Source of the DNA: Candidatus Poribacteria bacterium WGA-3G
Lineage (GTDB): Bacteria > Poribacteria > WGA-4E > WGA-3G
Assembly (NCBI GenBank): GCA_000406005.1
Contig: ASZN01000076.1
Coordinates: 1 to 25,631 of the forward strand
DNA: 25,631 nt
Direction of reading: 5' to 3'
Of this stretch, positions 16,844 to 24,468 are shown in pieces (the first letter of the stretch is position 1; every line of letters starts with the position of its first letter). The notes beneath the pieces were generated by a model. The model was given only the letters and a program-made list of their open reading frames with translations. It was not told the origin of the DNA and searched no databases. The translations under genes were made by a program, and so were the position numbers.

Positions 16844-16925
16844 CGAAATTACGTCACATTCCCGCTTCACACGTGGGTTCTGCACGTCACTGTGACGTTC
16901 CAAACGTCACATTCAACGTCACACA
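16844..16925 (+). promoter_or_regulatory. TGACGT-box array, copy 2, upstream of HTH gene
   Basis: TGACGT/ACGTCA half-sites recur at irregular short intervals through to 16921, including the palindrome GTGACGTT-CCA-AACGTCAC at 16892-16910. The first 70 bp match 458-527 (inverted) at 65 positions; an additional AACGTCAC box lies at 16914-16921. The array ends 26 bp before the start codon of the HTH protein, where a repressor would block transcription or translation start. Autoregulation by that HTH protein is a reasonable inference. Confidence 0.6.
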
Positions 16926-16951
16926 TTTCATCAACAGAAGGATATTTCAAC

Positions 16952-17464
16952 ATGGATCTAAAAAAGATCGAAAAACAATTATTAGACTTTGCCAAGGAAC
17001 ACGGCGGCGAAGAATTCGTAAAGGAGCTCATGGCAACCAAACCCACCAACCCAACCCCGAAACAGAGTGCAAGCGAGACCACTCTCTTTGACTCTGATAA
17101 TTACTACTTAGATAGCGAACTTATTCGCGTCCGTCTAAAAGAATGCAACCTCACGCTTAAACAGCTTCATGAAAAGATCGGTGTCTCCTACCGAACCGTT
17201 ATGCGGTGGCTTGCGAGAACCGAATTCCCAAAAGATGAGAACTTCATGCAGCTCGCAGAAGTCCTGCAACTTGAACCGCATCAGTTAGTCAGAAAGAACT
17301 ATTCTTCAGAAAAAGCGAGCATTAACGAGCACCTCCGATTCGCGCAACGGAGCCTCGAAAACCTTGTTACTGAAATCCTTGATGACGAGAAAATGCCGAA
17401 AGAAAAGAAAGTCGACGCACTCATCAAGTATCACAACGCGCTCATCAAGCTGAAAAGCAGCTAA
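16952..17464 (+). CDS. XRE/Cro-CI-type HTH transcriptional regulator
   Basis: This 170-residue protein has a helix-turn-helix in the middle (~54-98: LDSELIRVRLKECNLTLKQL followed by HEKIGVSYRTVMRWL), where SYRTVMRWLA is the recognition helix of a Cro/CI-type domain. The charged N-terminus (~1-50) and helical C-terminus (~110-170) may mediate dimerisation. The ATG at 16952 is chosen because AGAAGGA lies 9 nt upstream and the protein begins well; an earlier in-frame start at 16892 would run through the TGACGT array. It is monocistronic. Its stop codon directly abuts a decayed cas6 fragment on the other strand. The base composition is balanced, unlike the AT-rich genes to its left. Confidence 0.8.
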   Translation: MDLKKIEKQLLDFAKEHGGEEFVKELMATKPTNPTPKQSASETTLFDSDNYYLDSELIRVRLKECNLTLKQLHEKIGVSYRTVMRWLARTEFPKDENFMQLAEVLQLEPHQLVRKNYSSEKASINEHLRFAQRSLENLVTEILDDEKMPKEKKVDALIKYHNALIKLKSS

Positions 17465-17560
17465 CACAGCACGCCTCTAACCTTGACACCTTTGTAATCC
17501 ACGAGGCGGGCGACACAACCATTGTGCTTATTGATGTAATTTGTAACCATATCACATTGC
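17465..17560 (-). pseudogene. Decayed cas6 fragment
   Basis: Read on the minus strand, this stretch encodes TNYINKHNGCVARLVDYKGV-KVRGVLC, matching TDYINRRNGRVTRLVDYKGI-KIRGVLC of the intact Cas6 at 19094-19846 in 20 of 27 residues. A stop codon follows at once, so the glycine-rich RNA-binding end is missing, and the N-terminal ~190 residues are not found. The divergence shows that it is an old paralogue, not a recent copy. It lies directly against the HTH gene stop, suggesting that insertion of the HTH gene, or a deletion, ended it. Confidence 0.75.
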
Positions 17561-17600
17561 CATGCTTGCACTGCTCGAAGCAGTACCAAGATCCGTGATA

Positions 17601-17739
17601 AAATTTCATAGCAAATTTCATAGCAGCTTCACAGCACACTTCACTAAAACCGTCAAAAACACAGTTGTGGTTTAGGTTTATGGCACTTCATAAATTTCAT
17701 AGTTGTTCGATTTGCTATGAAAACTGTGAAATTTCATAC
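17601..17739. repeat. Cluster of AAATTTCATAG boxes
   Basis: AAATTTCATAG occurs at 17601-17611, 17613-17623 and 17692-17702, AAATTTCATAC at 17729-17739, and an inverted CTATGAAA at 17715-17722. A further TTTCATAG is at 17888-17895. The first two are 12 bp apart. The cluster lies in the gap upstream of the TPR-antitoxin operon and may be an operator set for it. No gene is seen in 17561-17914. Confidence 0.4.
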
Positions 17740-17914
17740 GCAGCATTTCGCTAAAAAGATGTCCGATCCAATAATTTCTTAAAATTGAATGGACCTTTAG
17801 AAGAAAATGGACAATTCGGTTGATTTTTGTTAGGTAAACGGTTAAAATTATAGCATGAAAAAGAATAACCACTGCGATTTTGACGGTTTCATAGTTAACC
17901 TATTTTCGACGAGG

Positions 17915-17983
17915 ATGGTGACTGTCTCGCGCATATCGAAAGCACAAAAGGCAGCTGCTGAGGAGTTGGCTCATGAAAAATAA
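17915..17983 (+). CDS. Possible 22-residue leader peptide
   Basis: An ATG at 17915 opens a frame for MVTVSRISKAQKAAAEELAH plus EK, ending at TAA 17981-17983 and overlapping the start of the TPR gene at 17973. The alanine-rich helix-like sequence could be a translated leader that couples translation to the next gene, or the tail of a lost gene. No clear ribosome site is seen. Confidence 0.25.
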   Translation: MVTVSRISKAQKAAAEELAHEK

Positions 17984-18896
17984 CAGAGACCTTGATCTCT
18001 ATTCTCACTGCGGATTTGCACGCGACTATCAGTATCGGTATAGTATTACCGTTGGCGAGTTTCCAAAACCGATAGCGCACCCGAACTTTGCCGAGGCGGA
18101 AACACACAACACCCGCGGTATCGGCTACTGCGAAAAGGGTGCCTACGACAAAGCAATCGCAACCTTCGAGAAGGCAATAGACCTCAAATCGGATTATGTC
18201 AACGCCCATTACAATCTCGGACTCGCTTACGTGAAAAAAGGGGAGGTCAATAAAGCGTGGCGCGCGTATTACGGAGCCATCCAAATGAAGCGGAACTACG
18301 CGGAGGCGTATAACAACCGTGGCATCGCTCATCAACTAAAAGGCGAAACGATTTACGCACTTCAAGACTATACGATGGCGATAGGTTTGAATCAGACACT
18401 GACCGAGGCGTATACAAATCGGGGGAGTCTCTACCTTGACAGGTTGGATATTCAACACGCATTGGATGACTTTCACATCGCCATAAAACTGGATTCGGAT
18501 GCGGGGTTGGCGTATGGACACTGCGGTGTCGCGTGGTTACATTATGAACACTGGCCGAAGGTGAAAGCAGATTGGACGGTCGCGCTGATTTTAGGTGTAG
18601 ATATCCGTCCGCTATTTTATTCACGCTATGGGAGTATCGCAGCGTTTACGCAGAAAACCGGCATTCAGTTGCCCGCAGATGTTTCGGATATGCTGTGTCC
18701 GGACAAGCCGATGCCGGAATTTGAGGCAGGTGCGCGTCTAAAGTTGGCATTAAAAGCATACAAGAACCGTGAACTCAGTACCGGTCTCTCTGCACGCCTC
18801 GCTGGGATGTCCCGTGAGGCGTTCATATACGCAATGGGAAAACACCGTCTCTCACCCTTTGGAACAGTTGAGGAGATCCGAGAACTTGGGTTTTGA
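17973..18896 (+). CDS. TPR protein with C-terminal UPF0175 antitoxin-like domain
   Basis: This 307-residue protein has about four to five tetratricopeptide repeats (~42-206; e.g. NTRGIGYCEKGAYDKAIATF, AHYNLGLAYVKKGEVNKAW). After a linker it has a UPF0175-type domain (~252-303), ARLKLALKAYKNRELSTGLS followed by ARLAGMSREAFIYAMGKHRL. UPF0175 proteins are short, stand-alone HTH antitoxins paired with DUF3368 PIN toxins; here the domain is fused to a protein-interaction module. GAGGAG precedes the ATG by 8 nt. The toxin-like PIN fragment starts 2 nt after its stop, the usual antitoxin-toxin order. The TPR part might sense or bind another partner (inference). Confidence 0.8.
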   Translation: MKNNRDLDLYSHCGFARDYQYRYSITVGEFPKPIAHPNFAEAETHNTRGIGYCEKGAYDKAIATFEKAIDLKSDYVNAHYNLGLAYVKKGEVNKAWRAYYGAIQMKRNYAEAYNNRGIAHQLKGETIYALQDYTMAIGLNQTLTEAYTNRGSLYLDRLDIQHALDDFHIAIKLDSDAGLAYGHCGVAWLHYEHWPKVKADWTVALILGVDIRPLFYSRYGSIAAFTQKTGIQLPADVSDMLCPDKPMPEFEAGARLKLALKAYKNRELSTGLSARLAGMSREAFIYAMGKHRLSPFGTVEEIRELGF

Positions 18897-18898
18897 GT

Positions 18899-19036
18899 AT
18901 GCCTGAAAATCCCGTCATAAGTAATACCAGTCCGCTCGTTGGACTCTGGACACTCGGGCTCCTCCACCTACTGAGGGACCTCTACACAGAGGTATTGATT
19001 CCAGAAGAGGTGCAAGATGAGTTTCTCGCAACGGAA
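18899..19036 (+). pseudogene. Truncated DUF3368 PIN-domain toxin
   Basis: From the ATG at 18899 the product MPENPVISNTSPLVGLWTLG continues LLHLLRDLYTEVLIPEEVQDEFLA, the start of a DUF3368 (VapC-like PIN) toxin with its first catalytic-region motif (SNTSPL). Family similarity ends near 19036, where an interspersed repeat begins (GGAAATCTCTTATCATGACA, also near 15568). The frame then runs antisense through the 3' end of cas6 to 19291. About 45 of an expected ~150-160 residues remain, without the later acidic residues of the PIN active site, so toxicity is not expected. The upstream antitoxin gene is intact. Confidence 0.75.
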
Positions 19037-19093
19037 ATCTCTTATCATGACAATCACATAAATCCCATCAATCACACAGTTCGGACCGAATAT

Positions 19094-19846
19094 TTAGACA
19101 TCTGCCATGCCGAAACCGGCACTGTTTTTGTCGCCGAAACCGCAGTCGTAACCCGTCTGTATCAAGACGGCACTGCCAGAGACATGGAACGGACACAGCA
19201 CGCCTCTAATCTTGATCCCCTTATAGTCCACGAGACGGGTAACACGACCGTTGCGTCTGTTGATGTAATCGGTATCGAAACGGAAGGTTAAGGTGTCGTC
19301 GTATGGCGCGCGACCCCGGATGGCTTCGTGTTTGCGGATGAGGTTCTGACGGATGAGTTCCGAAAGTTCAGGATCATCCGGCATACAGTAGTGCATCGAG
19401 GGTTCGCCGTTATGTTCACGGACAGTCGTCATCACAATCGGCGAGAGGCAGCGGAAGGACATCTCCGACTGGAAACGCGGGATACGCGGCACGGCGACAT
19501 CTTTGATCAATAGCCGCTGGCGTCCGAGGGTGAGTCGGCCCTCCGTTAGGAGTGCATCGGCGAAATGTGAGAGGAAACGTTCTACGGGTGAGGAGACCTG
19601 CCATGTTAACGTCGATCCGAAATGGATCCTGTCGCCAGCGATGCGTCTGCGTTCCGCCATGAGCTGTGAGAAGGTGAAGAGTTTGAACCGTTTCTTTGCG
19701 GCAGCATAGCCTTCGTTGTGTAAGAAGGAGGCGTATTCAGGATCGGATTCGGCGAGGAATCCGTAGATGACACCCGCAAGCAGATAGTTGTAGTTGATGG
19801 GAAGCTTAATGCCGTTCCCGACATCGGCGACAATTTTGATTCGCAT
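19094..19846 (-). CDS. cas6: CRISPR-associated endoribonuclease Cas6
   Basis: This 250-residue protein ends in the glycine-rich RNA-binding loop GYDCGFGDKNSAGFGMADV (232-250), the hallmark of Cas6. It begins with the RAMP-like MRIKIVADVGNGIKLPINYN and has FLHNEGY at ~41-47, with His 43 as the likely catalytic residue, and KKRFKLFTFS at ~51-60. Cas6 cuts CRISPR precursor RNA within each repeat. GGAG lies 8 nt before the ATG. The gene starts 17 nt after the CopD-like gene on the same strand and is probably co-transcribed with it. No other cas gene is present; the only array in the window is about 17 kb away on the plus strand. The 3' end abuts a truncated toxin gene. Confidence 0.92.
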   Translation of the reverse strand: MRIKIVADVGNGIKLPINYNYLLAGVIYGFLAESDPEYASFLHNEGYAAAKKRFKLFTFSQLMAERRRIAGDRIHFGSTLTWQVSSPVERFLSHFADALLTEGRLTLGRQRLLIKDVAVPRIPRFQSEMSFRCLSPIVMTTVREHNGEPSMHYCMPDDPELSELIRQNLIRKHEAIRGRAPYDDTLTFRFDTDYINRRNGRVTRLVDYKGIKIRGVLCPFHVSGSAVLIQTGYDCGFGDKNSAGFGMADV

Positions 19847-19863
19847 AGAGAAAACTCCAGGGG

Positions 19864-20370
19864 CTAAATCCCCATCCGTAAGGCGACCGCGGCGAGTAGG
19901 ATTAACAACGATACGACACCCATCAGGCTCGATACCATCGACATCTGCGATCGGAGCGGCTTGATTTCCGGTGGGAGCTCCTCAAGTGTCGGGTCTAACG
20001 TTTCAATCGCTGCTGCCAAGCGCGGCGCAAAGATCATGCTGTGTAGTGCCGTCAAGATAACCAACACGAAGAAAAGGACAATCTTGATGAGGAGCGTCCG
20101 CATAAAAGCGTTGGAGAGCGCGGTTGCCGAGGTTAGGTCTACGGCGAAGAAGATGTTGATGATACCCGTAAAAAAGAGAATGCCAATGCAACCCCATACG
20201 ATCGGTTCAAAACGTTTGCCGATCTGCATTAAGAGTTTGATGCGTTCGACGGGTGGAAGACTTTGTCTAAAATGCGGGACAATGACCATCGCTAAGATGA
20301 GGTTCCCACCGACCCAGACGACAGCGGCGATAACGTGTAACCAGAGAGTGAAGAGAGAGAATATATCCAT
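19864..20370 (-). CDS. CopD-like four-helix membrane protein
   Basis: This 168-residue integral membrane protein has four hydrophobic helices (~8-31, 56-76, 90-111 and 145-166) and the opening LWLHVIAAVVWVGGNLILAM, typical of the CopD/DUF2269-like group, in which conserved His and Trp residues may bind haem or copper. The ATG at 20370 is chosen because AGGAA lies 8 nt upstream and the membrane helix begins at once; an upstream extension to 20436 has no such support. Its function here is not known; small members of this group are annotated as copper resistance or conserved membrane proteins. cas6 follows 17 nt downstream. Confidence 0.75.
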   Translation of the reverse strand: MDIFSLFTLWLHVIAAVVWVGGNLILAMVIVPHFRQSLPPVERIKLLMQIGKRFEPIVWGCIGILFFTGIINIFFAVDLTSATALSNAFMRTLLIKIVLFFVLVILTALHSMIFAPRLAAAIETLDPTLEELPPEIKPLRSQMSMVSSLMGVVSLLILLAAVALRMGI

Positions 20371-20446
20371 GTTTTGGGTTCCTTCAGGTCGATTACGGCG
20401 AGGTTCCAAACCTCGCCTGCAAATAAATGTAGTCACTGCTAATAGT

Positions 20447-20722
20447 CTGTCAACATTGAAATGAAAGGTAAACCCGGTTCGTAGTAGTGCGATTCATCGC
20501 ACGTCGGAACGGGCAATGAATTGCCCTACTACGAACCACCCATCAGTTTAGAGATGACAGACTACTACTGTTCTGTCAACATTAAAATGAGAGGTAACCT
20601 GGTTCGTAGTCGTGCGATTTTGCGGCGTACTCGACCAAATGCGAAGTGCATTATCGCACGTCGGAACGGGCAATGAATTGCCCTACTACGAACCACCCAT
20701 CAGTTTAGAGATGACAGACTGC
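20447..20722. repeat. Tandem pair of 126-150 bp palindromic repeats
   Basis: Two head-to-tail copies (20447-20572 and 20573-20722) start CTGTCAACATT and end GATGACAGACT. Each carries GGGCAAT-GA-ATTGCCC and a TTCGTAGT...ACTACGAA pair. The first also has GTGCGAT-TC-ATCGCAC, whereas the second holds an inserted segment (GCGGCGTACTCGACC...) shared with 1188-1246. The block separates the CopD-like gene from batD. Confidence 0.65.
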
Positions 20723-20728
20723 TAAGTA

Positions 20729-22483
20729 CTAACTGCTGATGGCTGACGGCTGATGGTTTCCGACGGTTATATCGCTGATAACAGTTTCGGTGCGTCCGAT
20801 GAGTGTCTGCCGTTCTTCCGCGTGGAGTGGCACGGGTGCGAACCGATGGTAATCGCATTTCGTCAGGAGCTCGACGAGTTCATCACAAACAGATGCTGCG
20901 ACACCCGCCGCAACGCACATCTCACGCGCCGCGTCAATATTCCGTTGTGCAAGTCCGAACGTGTTCTCAAGATATTCATAAAGCACCTGCGCGAGCGTAT
21001 TCGCGAACGCCGTCGCTGTGTCCTCCGTGCCGCGCTGATGGAGTGCCGTGAGTGCTTGATGCGCTTGTGAAGCAGGTGTTACAGGCTCCGCGTCCGTACG
21101 TTGTGGTTTCCGACGTTTCTGTTCCTCGCTATCGGGTGTTCCGGTTCCTGTTGTCGCGTTAACCGATGCCTCTGTAGACCTCTGGAATCCGACACGATAC
21201 CAGAGGAACCCCGCGACCAAAAGTCCGAGTACCAGAATCCCGAATAGGATGAGCCAGAGCCGCCACGGTGGCGGATCGGAATCATCAACGCCTGCTAAAT
21301 CGTTTGGGTTCGGACGGACAGAAACAGGAATCGGGAGCGTCTCCGTGGTCACATAGACTGCACGGCTCGGATCGAAGTAGGCATACTTAATCGCGGGAAT
21401 ACGCAAGGCACCCGTTCGAGCAGGCGTTAGGACGTAGGTGTAAACCCGACTTGTTGCGCTGGTGTATTCCGTGGAATTAGGCGGTTCGCTTACCATGACC
21501 CCGGCGATTTTTGGCAGCTCGGGCACTGTAACCGTCTGGATGTTGCCACGTCCAGAGATCCTGACAGTGAGCGTGAGTGCGTTTCCAACTTCAACCCAAC
21601 CGCGCTCAATTTCAGCAGAGATTTGATATTCACCGATAGCACCGTTGAAGTGGGGCGGCCTGCCTGTTTCGGGGATCGGTTGCACCGTCAGCGTCAAAGG
21701 TTCGGTTTTCAAGGTTTTGTGTCCTCGCGGAAGCGGTAGGAGCAGTTCAGCAGGTGCGAGAACAATCTCTCCGGGTTTCATCATCGGATATAATTTATGT
21801 GTGTATTCTTCGACCCAAAATGTCCGCCCGCGAATTTGCTGTGTGTAGGTCGGAACATTTTGAAGCTTCTCAACGAAAAAACCACGGAATTCCGGGAGCC
21901 GTGGGGTTGGGGACTCCCGCGTCGGGAGAACTGCGGTGTACAGGTATCGGAAGGTATACGTAAATGGCGCGTTGAGGTACGGTTCGCCGGTATCGACTTC
22001 GGCTTCGACACGGTGGATACTACCCGTTGATGGGTCTTGATACGTATCGGCACGACCGACCCGAACGGATCCGGGGTTCGCGAAGTAGGTGCTGCCTTGA
22101 TACGCGAATTGGACATCCGAAAGCCTAAAGTCGCCGACTGCCTGCGGAATCAGTTCATACGCCCACGCCATGGAGACAGCGATCTTGTCCGCCTTGAGCC
22201 GCGGTGTCGTTTCGGAGTGGAGCGGTACCGCGAGGAAATCGGGTAGGAAGTTAAATTTCGGTGCCTCGATATGTTTGATGAACGTGTCCCCAGAGATCGT
22301 GAGGTCCAAACGCGCCTTCTCACCGAGCTGGATATACCGAGGATTTATAACAGCAGCGACGTTAATTTCTCGGCTTTCTGCCGCTGTTACCAGAAAAATG
22401 AAAACGATGCCGAGGAAAAAAATGAGAAGATCGGAAGATCGGAAGATCGGAAACGGCATCCTTCCATCCTTCCATCTTTCCAT
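20729..22483 (-). CDS. batD: BatD-family membrane protein (Bat/aerotolerance operon)
   Basis: This ~584-residue protein has an N-terminal signal/anchor (LLIFFLGIVFIFLVTAA), a long beta-rich periplasmic part beginning VAAVINPRYIQLGEKARLDL (BatD 'oxygen tolerance' domain), a late TM helix (LWLILFGILVLGLLVAGFLW) and a cytoplasmic helical tail. BatD works with BatA/B VWA proteins and BatC in envelope-stress or aerotolerance functions. The start is uncertain: 22483 has AGAAGGG upstream and lies 19 nt after the batC stop; 22459 and 22576 are alternatives. 8-bp tandem repeats surround the start. The C-terminal residues HQPSAISS are encoded by an interspersed repeat, so the original stop was probably lost. 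Confidence 0.82.
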   Translation of the reverse strand: MERWKDGRMPFPIFRSSDLLIFFLGIVFIFLVTAAESREINVAAVINPRYIQLGEKARLDLTISGDTFIKHIEAPKFNFLPDFLAVPLHSETTPRLKADKIAVSMAWAYELIPQAVGDFRLSDVQFAYQGSTYFANPGSVRVGRADTYQDPSTGSIHRVEAEVDTGEPYLNAPFTYTFRYLYTAVLPTRESPTPRLPEFRGFFVEKLQNVPTYTQQIRGRTFWVEEYTHKLYPMMKPGEIVLAPAELLLPLPRGHKTLKTEPLTLTVQPIPETGRPPHFNGAIGEYQISAEIERGWVEVGNALTLTVRISGRGNIQTVTVPELPKIAGVMVSEPPNSTEYTSATSRVYTYVLTPARTGALRIPAIKYAYFDPSRAVYVTTETLPIPVSVRPNPNDLAGVDDSDPPPWRLWLILFGILVLGLLVAGFLWYRVGFQRSTEASVNATTGTGTPDSEEQKRRKPQRTDAEPVTPASQAHQALTALHQRGTEDTATAFANTLAQVLYEYLENTFGLAQRNIDAAREMCVAAGVAASVCDELVELLTKCDYHRFAPVPLHAEERQTLIGRTETVISDITVGNHQPSAISS

Positions 22484-22496
22484 CCTTCCACCCTTC
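22427..22496. repeat. Two 8-bp tandem repeat tracts at the batD start
   Basis: On the minus strand TTCCGATC is repeated three times within the batD signal-peptide codons (22429-22454), and GGATGGAA-type octamers run through 22461-22490 between two candidate start codons. Eight is not a multiple of three, so loss or gain of a unit in the coding tract would shift the frame. Confidence 0.6.
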
Positions 22497-22502
22497 TGGA
22501 GT

Positions 22503-23132
22503 TTACCAATCTTTGTCCCGTCGGTATCCGCTTTTGCGCTGTTGCTGTAATAATTTTTGCCGTCGCGTATTTTCATTCTTCCTTAAGTTTTTTAGGAGCT
22601 GCGCTGCCTCCGCTTCACCGATGTCGTTCGGCTCCGTTTGCGGTTCTGTGTCCTTATTCGCTCTCTGCTGCCGTGCGAAGTCCTCTTGCTGTCGTACGAG
22701 TTGAAGTGCCAATGCGAGGTTATATTGTGCGTCTGCATCATCAGGATTCAAGCGGAGCGAGTGCCTATAAGCGTCAATCGCGCGTCTGAGATCGCCCATT
22801 TTAAATTCGGCGTTCCCTAAGTTGTAATAGATGTGTGAAAGACGCAACGTCGCTTCGGTGTCTCCATTATGCTTTGATAACGATTCTCGGAACGCTTCTA
22901 TCGCCTCGTTAAACCGTTCGTTTCTATAGAGTGCGGTGCCGAGGTTATAGTGCGCGAGTGGACTGTCAGGTTTCTGAAGTGCTGCCTCCCGAAAAGCGGT
23001 TTGCGCTGCGTGGTAATCGCCGTCCGTGTATGCCTCGTTTCCGGCTTTCAGCGCACGCGTCCAGCCACCTATCCATCCGACAAGCACAACGGAGAGTAAA
23101 ATTAAAAAGCAGATGAGACACTTATCTCGCAC
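22503..23132 (-). CDS. batC: BatC-like TPR membrane protein
   Basis: This 209-residue protein has an N-terminal membrane anchor (CLICFLILLSVVLVGWIGGW, ~5-24) and then about three TPRs (~27-150), e.g. AHYNLGTALYRNERFNEAIE and AIDAYRHSLRLNPDDADAQY. It ends in a charged, glutamine/arginine-rich tail (RRQKLLQQQRKSGYRRDKDW), a typical BatC/BatE ending. It starts at GTG 23132 with AAGGAGA about 5 nt upstream. batD follows 19 nt later and is probably co-transcribed and coupled. The VWA proteins BatA and BatB, normally just upstream, are not present; non-coding sequence and a MITE lie there instead. Confidence 0.8.
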   Translation of the reverse strand: MRDKCLICFLILLSVVLVGWIGGWTRALKAGNEAYTDGDYHAAQTAFREAALQKPDSPLAHYNLGTALYRNERFNEAIEAFRESLSKHNGDTEATLRLSHIYYNLGNAEFKMGDLRRAIDAYRHSLRLNPDDADAQYNLALALQLVRQQEDFARQQRANKDTEPQTEPNDIGEAEAAQLLKNLRKNENTRRQKLLQQQRKSGYRRDKDW

Positions 23133-23249
23133 GGTCTCTCCTTCTCGTCGATAACACTGAAATCCAACGCGACCGAAGTCCCTAACGAGAAATATTTTAA
23201 CCCGCTAACTCGGATTTGTCAAGTGCATTATGCATCGGTCAAAGTTCTA

Positions 23250-23400
23250 CAGGCGGGGTTAATGAAGTTTGAAAAAATATTTCGGTAATTGACGGGCAAT
23301 GAATTGCCCTACTACAAACGGGCAGGCTCGTAGTAGTGCGATTCATCGCACGTTCCGATGTTACCGAATTAATAAATCAATCTTCATCAAACCCCGCCTG
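23250..23400. mobile_element. 151-bp palindromic MITE, copy 1
   Basis: The ends CAGGCGGGGTTAATGAAG (23250-23267) and CTTCATCAAACCCCGCCTG (23382-23400) are near-perfect inverted repeats. The inside holds the two palindromic units GGGCAAT-GA-ATTGCCC and GTGCGAT-TC-ATCGCAC and paired TCGGTAAT / TTACCGAA blocks. There are no coding residues. The same element appears inverted at 25494-25631, and half of it lies at about 1908-1976. Confidence 0.75.
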
Positions 23401-23425
23401 CAAAACGAAAGCAACGGCTCTCTAA

Positions 23426-24412
23426 CTAAAACGGTGGTGCGATGAGACGGACGAACGAACGAGAGGCTTCGTCCAATTCCGATCGGACTTCAGGATCGAG
23501 TTCCCAACCGACACCGCCAAGCGTATCGTCGAGTTGTTCAATCGTGTCACTACCGCTGATGGCGACGGTGACCTCTGGATGCGATAACAGCCACGCCACG
23601 GCGAGTTGTGCAGGCGTTTTCCCTAACGCCGCCGCGAGCCGTTTGAGCGTTGCAATGACCGCTCCGGTCGCGCCGCTCATTCGACGGTCAAATTCTTCAC
23701 GATACCGTCTCGCCCACAACGTGCCAGCCGGTGGCGGTTCATCTGGCGAATAGATACCACTTAATAACCCGACCGCTAACGGGCTATAACACATCACACC
23801 CAACCCCTCTTCACGCACCAAGCCGAACATCTCCGTCTCTAAGTCGCGATTCAGCAGGTTATACATGTTCTGGACACACATAAAAGGCGTTGCGTTGATG
23901 CTATCGGCGATCCAGAGTGCCTTACAGACCTGCCACGCCTGATAATTACAACAGCCGAGATAGCGAACCTTACCGGAACGCACGAGATCGTCGAGTGCGC
24001 GGAGCGTCTCTTCTTGCGGGGTCGTTTCGTCGTATACATGGACAAGATAGACATCAATATGGTCGGTGTTGAGTCGAGACAGGGAGCGTTCTACCTCACG
24101 CATGATATGATAACGAGATAAGCCGTCGTCGTTCGGACCGGGTCCGATCCGACTACAGACTTTAGATGTAATCACGACATCGTCGCGCTTGCCTCGGATC
24201 GCTTTGCCGAGTACGACTTCGGAACGACCGATGTTGGCGCGGTCGTCCATAGGTCCATAGACGTTCGCACAGTCGATAAGATTGATACCGGCATCGATGG
24301 CGTGTGCGACCAACCGTTCGGCGGCGGCTTCATCGCGCTGTCCTCTGAGTCCTAACCCTAAAGCGATCGGACTCACTTTAACCCCTGCTTTTCCAAAATT
24401 AACGTATTCCAT
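23426..24412 (-). CDS. Aldo/keto reductase
   Basis: This 328-residue NADPH-dependent oxidoreductase has the TIM-barrel AKR pattern: LIDCANVYG (Asp ~47, Tyr ~52), ITSK (Lys ~84) and VYLVHVYD (His ~125) give the complete catalytic tetrad. The C-terminal AWLLSHPEVTVAISGSDTIE is the usual cofactor-binding region. The ATG at 24412 (MEYVNFG) is favoured since GAGGAG lies 9 nt upstream; the earlier ATG at 24421 would have no spacing. It resembles the YghZ/voltage-gated-channel-beta-like group, but the substrate cannot be told. It lies downstream of rluD on the same strand and has its own candidate promoter. Confidence 0.92.
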   Translation of the reverse strand: MEYVNFGKAGVKVSPIALGLGLRGQRDEAAAERLVAHAIDAGINLIDCANVYGPMDDRANIGRSEVVLGKAIRGKRDDVVITSKVCSRIGPGPNDDGLSRYHIMREVERSLSRLNTDHIDVYLVHVYDETTPQEETLRALDDLVRSGKVRYLGCCNYQAWQVCKALWIADSINATPFMCVQNMYNLLNRDLETEMFGLVREEGLGVMCYSPLAVGLLSGIYSPDEPPPAGTLWARRYREEFDRRMSGATGAVIATLKRLAAALGKTPAQLAVAWLLSHPEVTVAISGSDTIEQLDDTLGGVGWELDPEVRSELDEASRSFVRLIAPPF

Positions 24413-24435
24413 AGACGGCATCTCCTCTTTTATTT

Positions 24436-24465
24436 AGTATAACACATAGCACAAAAATGAGGCAA
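24436..24465 (-). promoter_or_regulatory. Candidate sigma-70 promoter for the aldo/keto reductase
   Basis: On the minus strand TTGCCT (24465-24460), 18 nt, then TATACT (24441-24436) lies about 25-50 bp before the start codon at 24412. It overlaps the very end of rluD only marginally (rluD stops at 24469). Confidence 0.4.
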
Positions 24466-24468
24466 GTT

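Noticed and set aside
19037..19291. C-terminal part of the PIN-toxin reading frame
   Set aside because: It is an interspersed repeat followed by antisense of the cas6 3' end, so it is not genuine PIN sequence.
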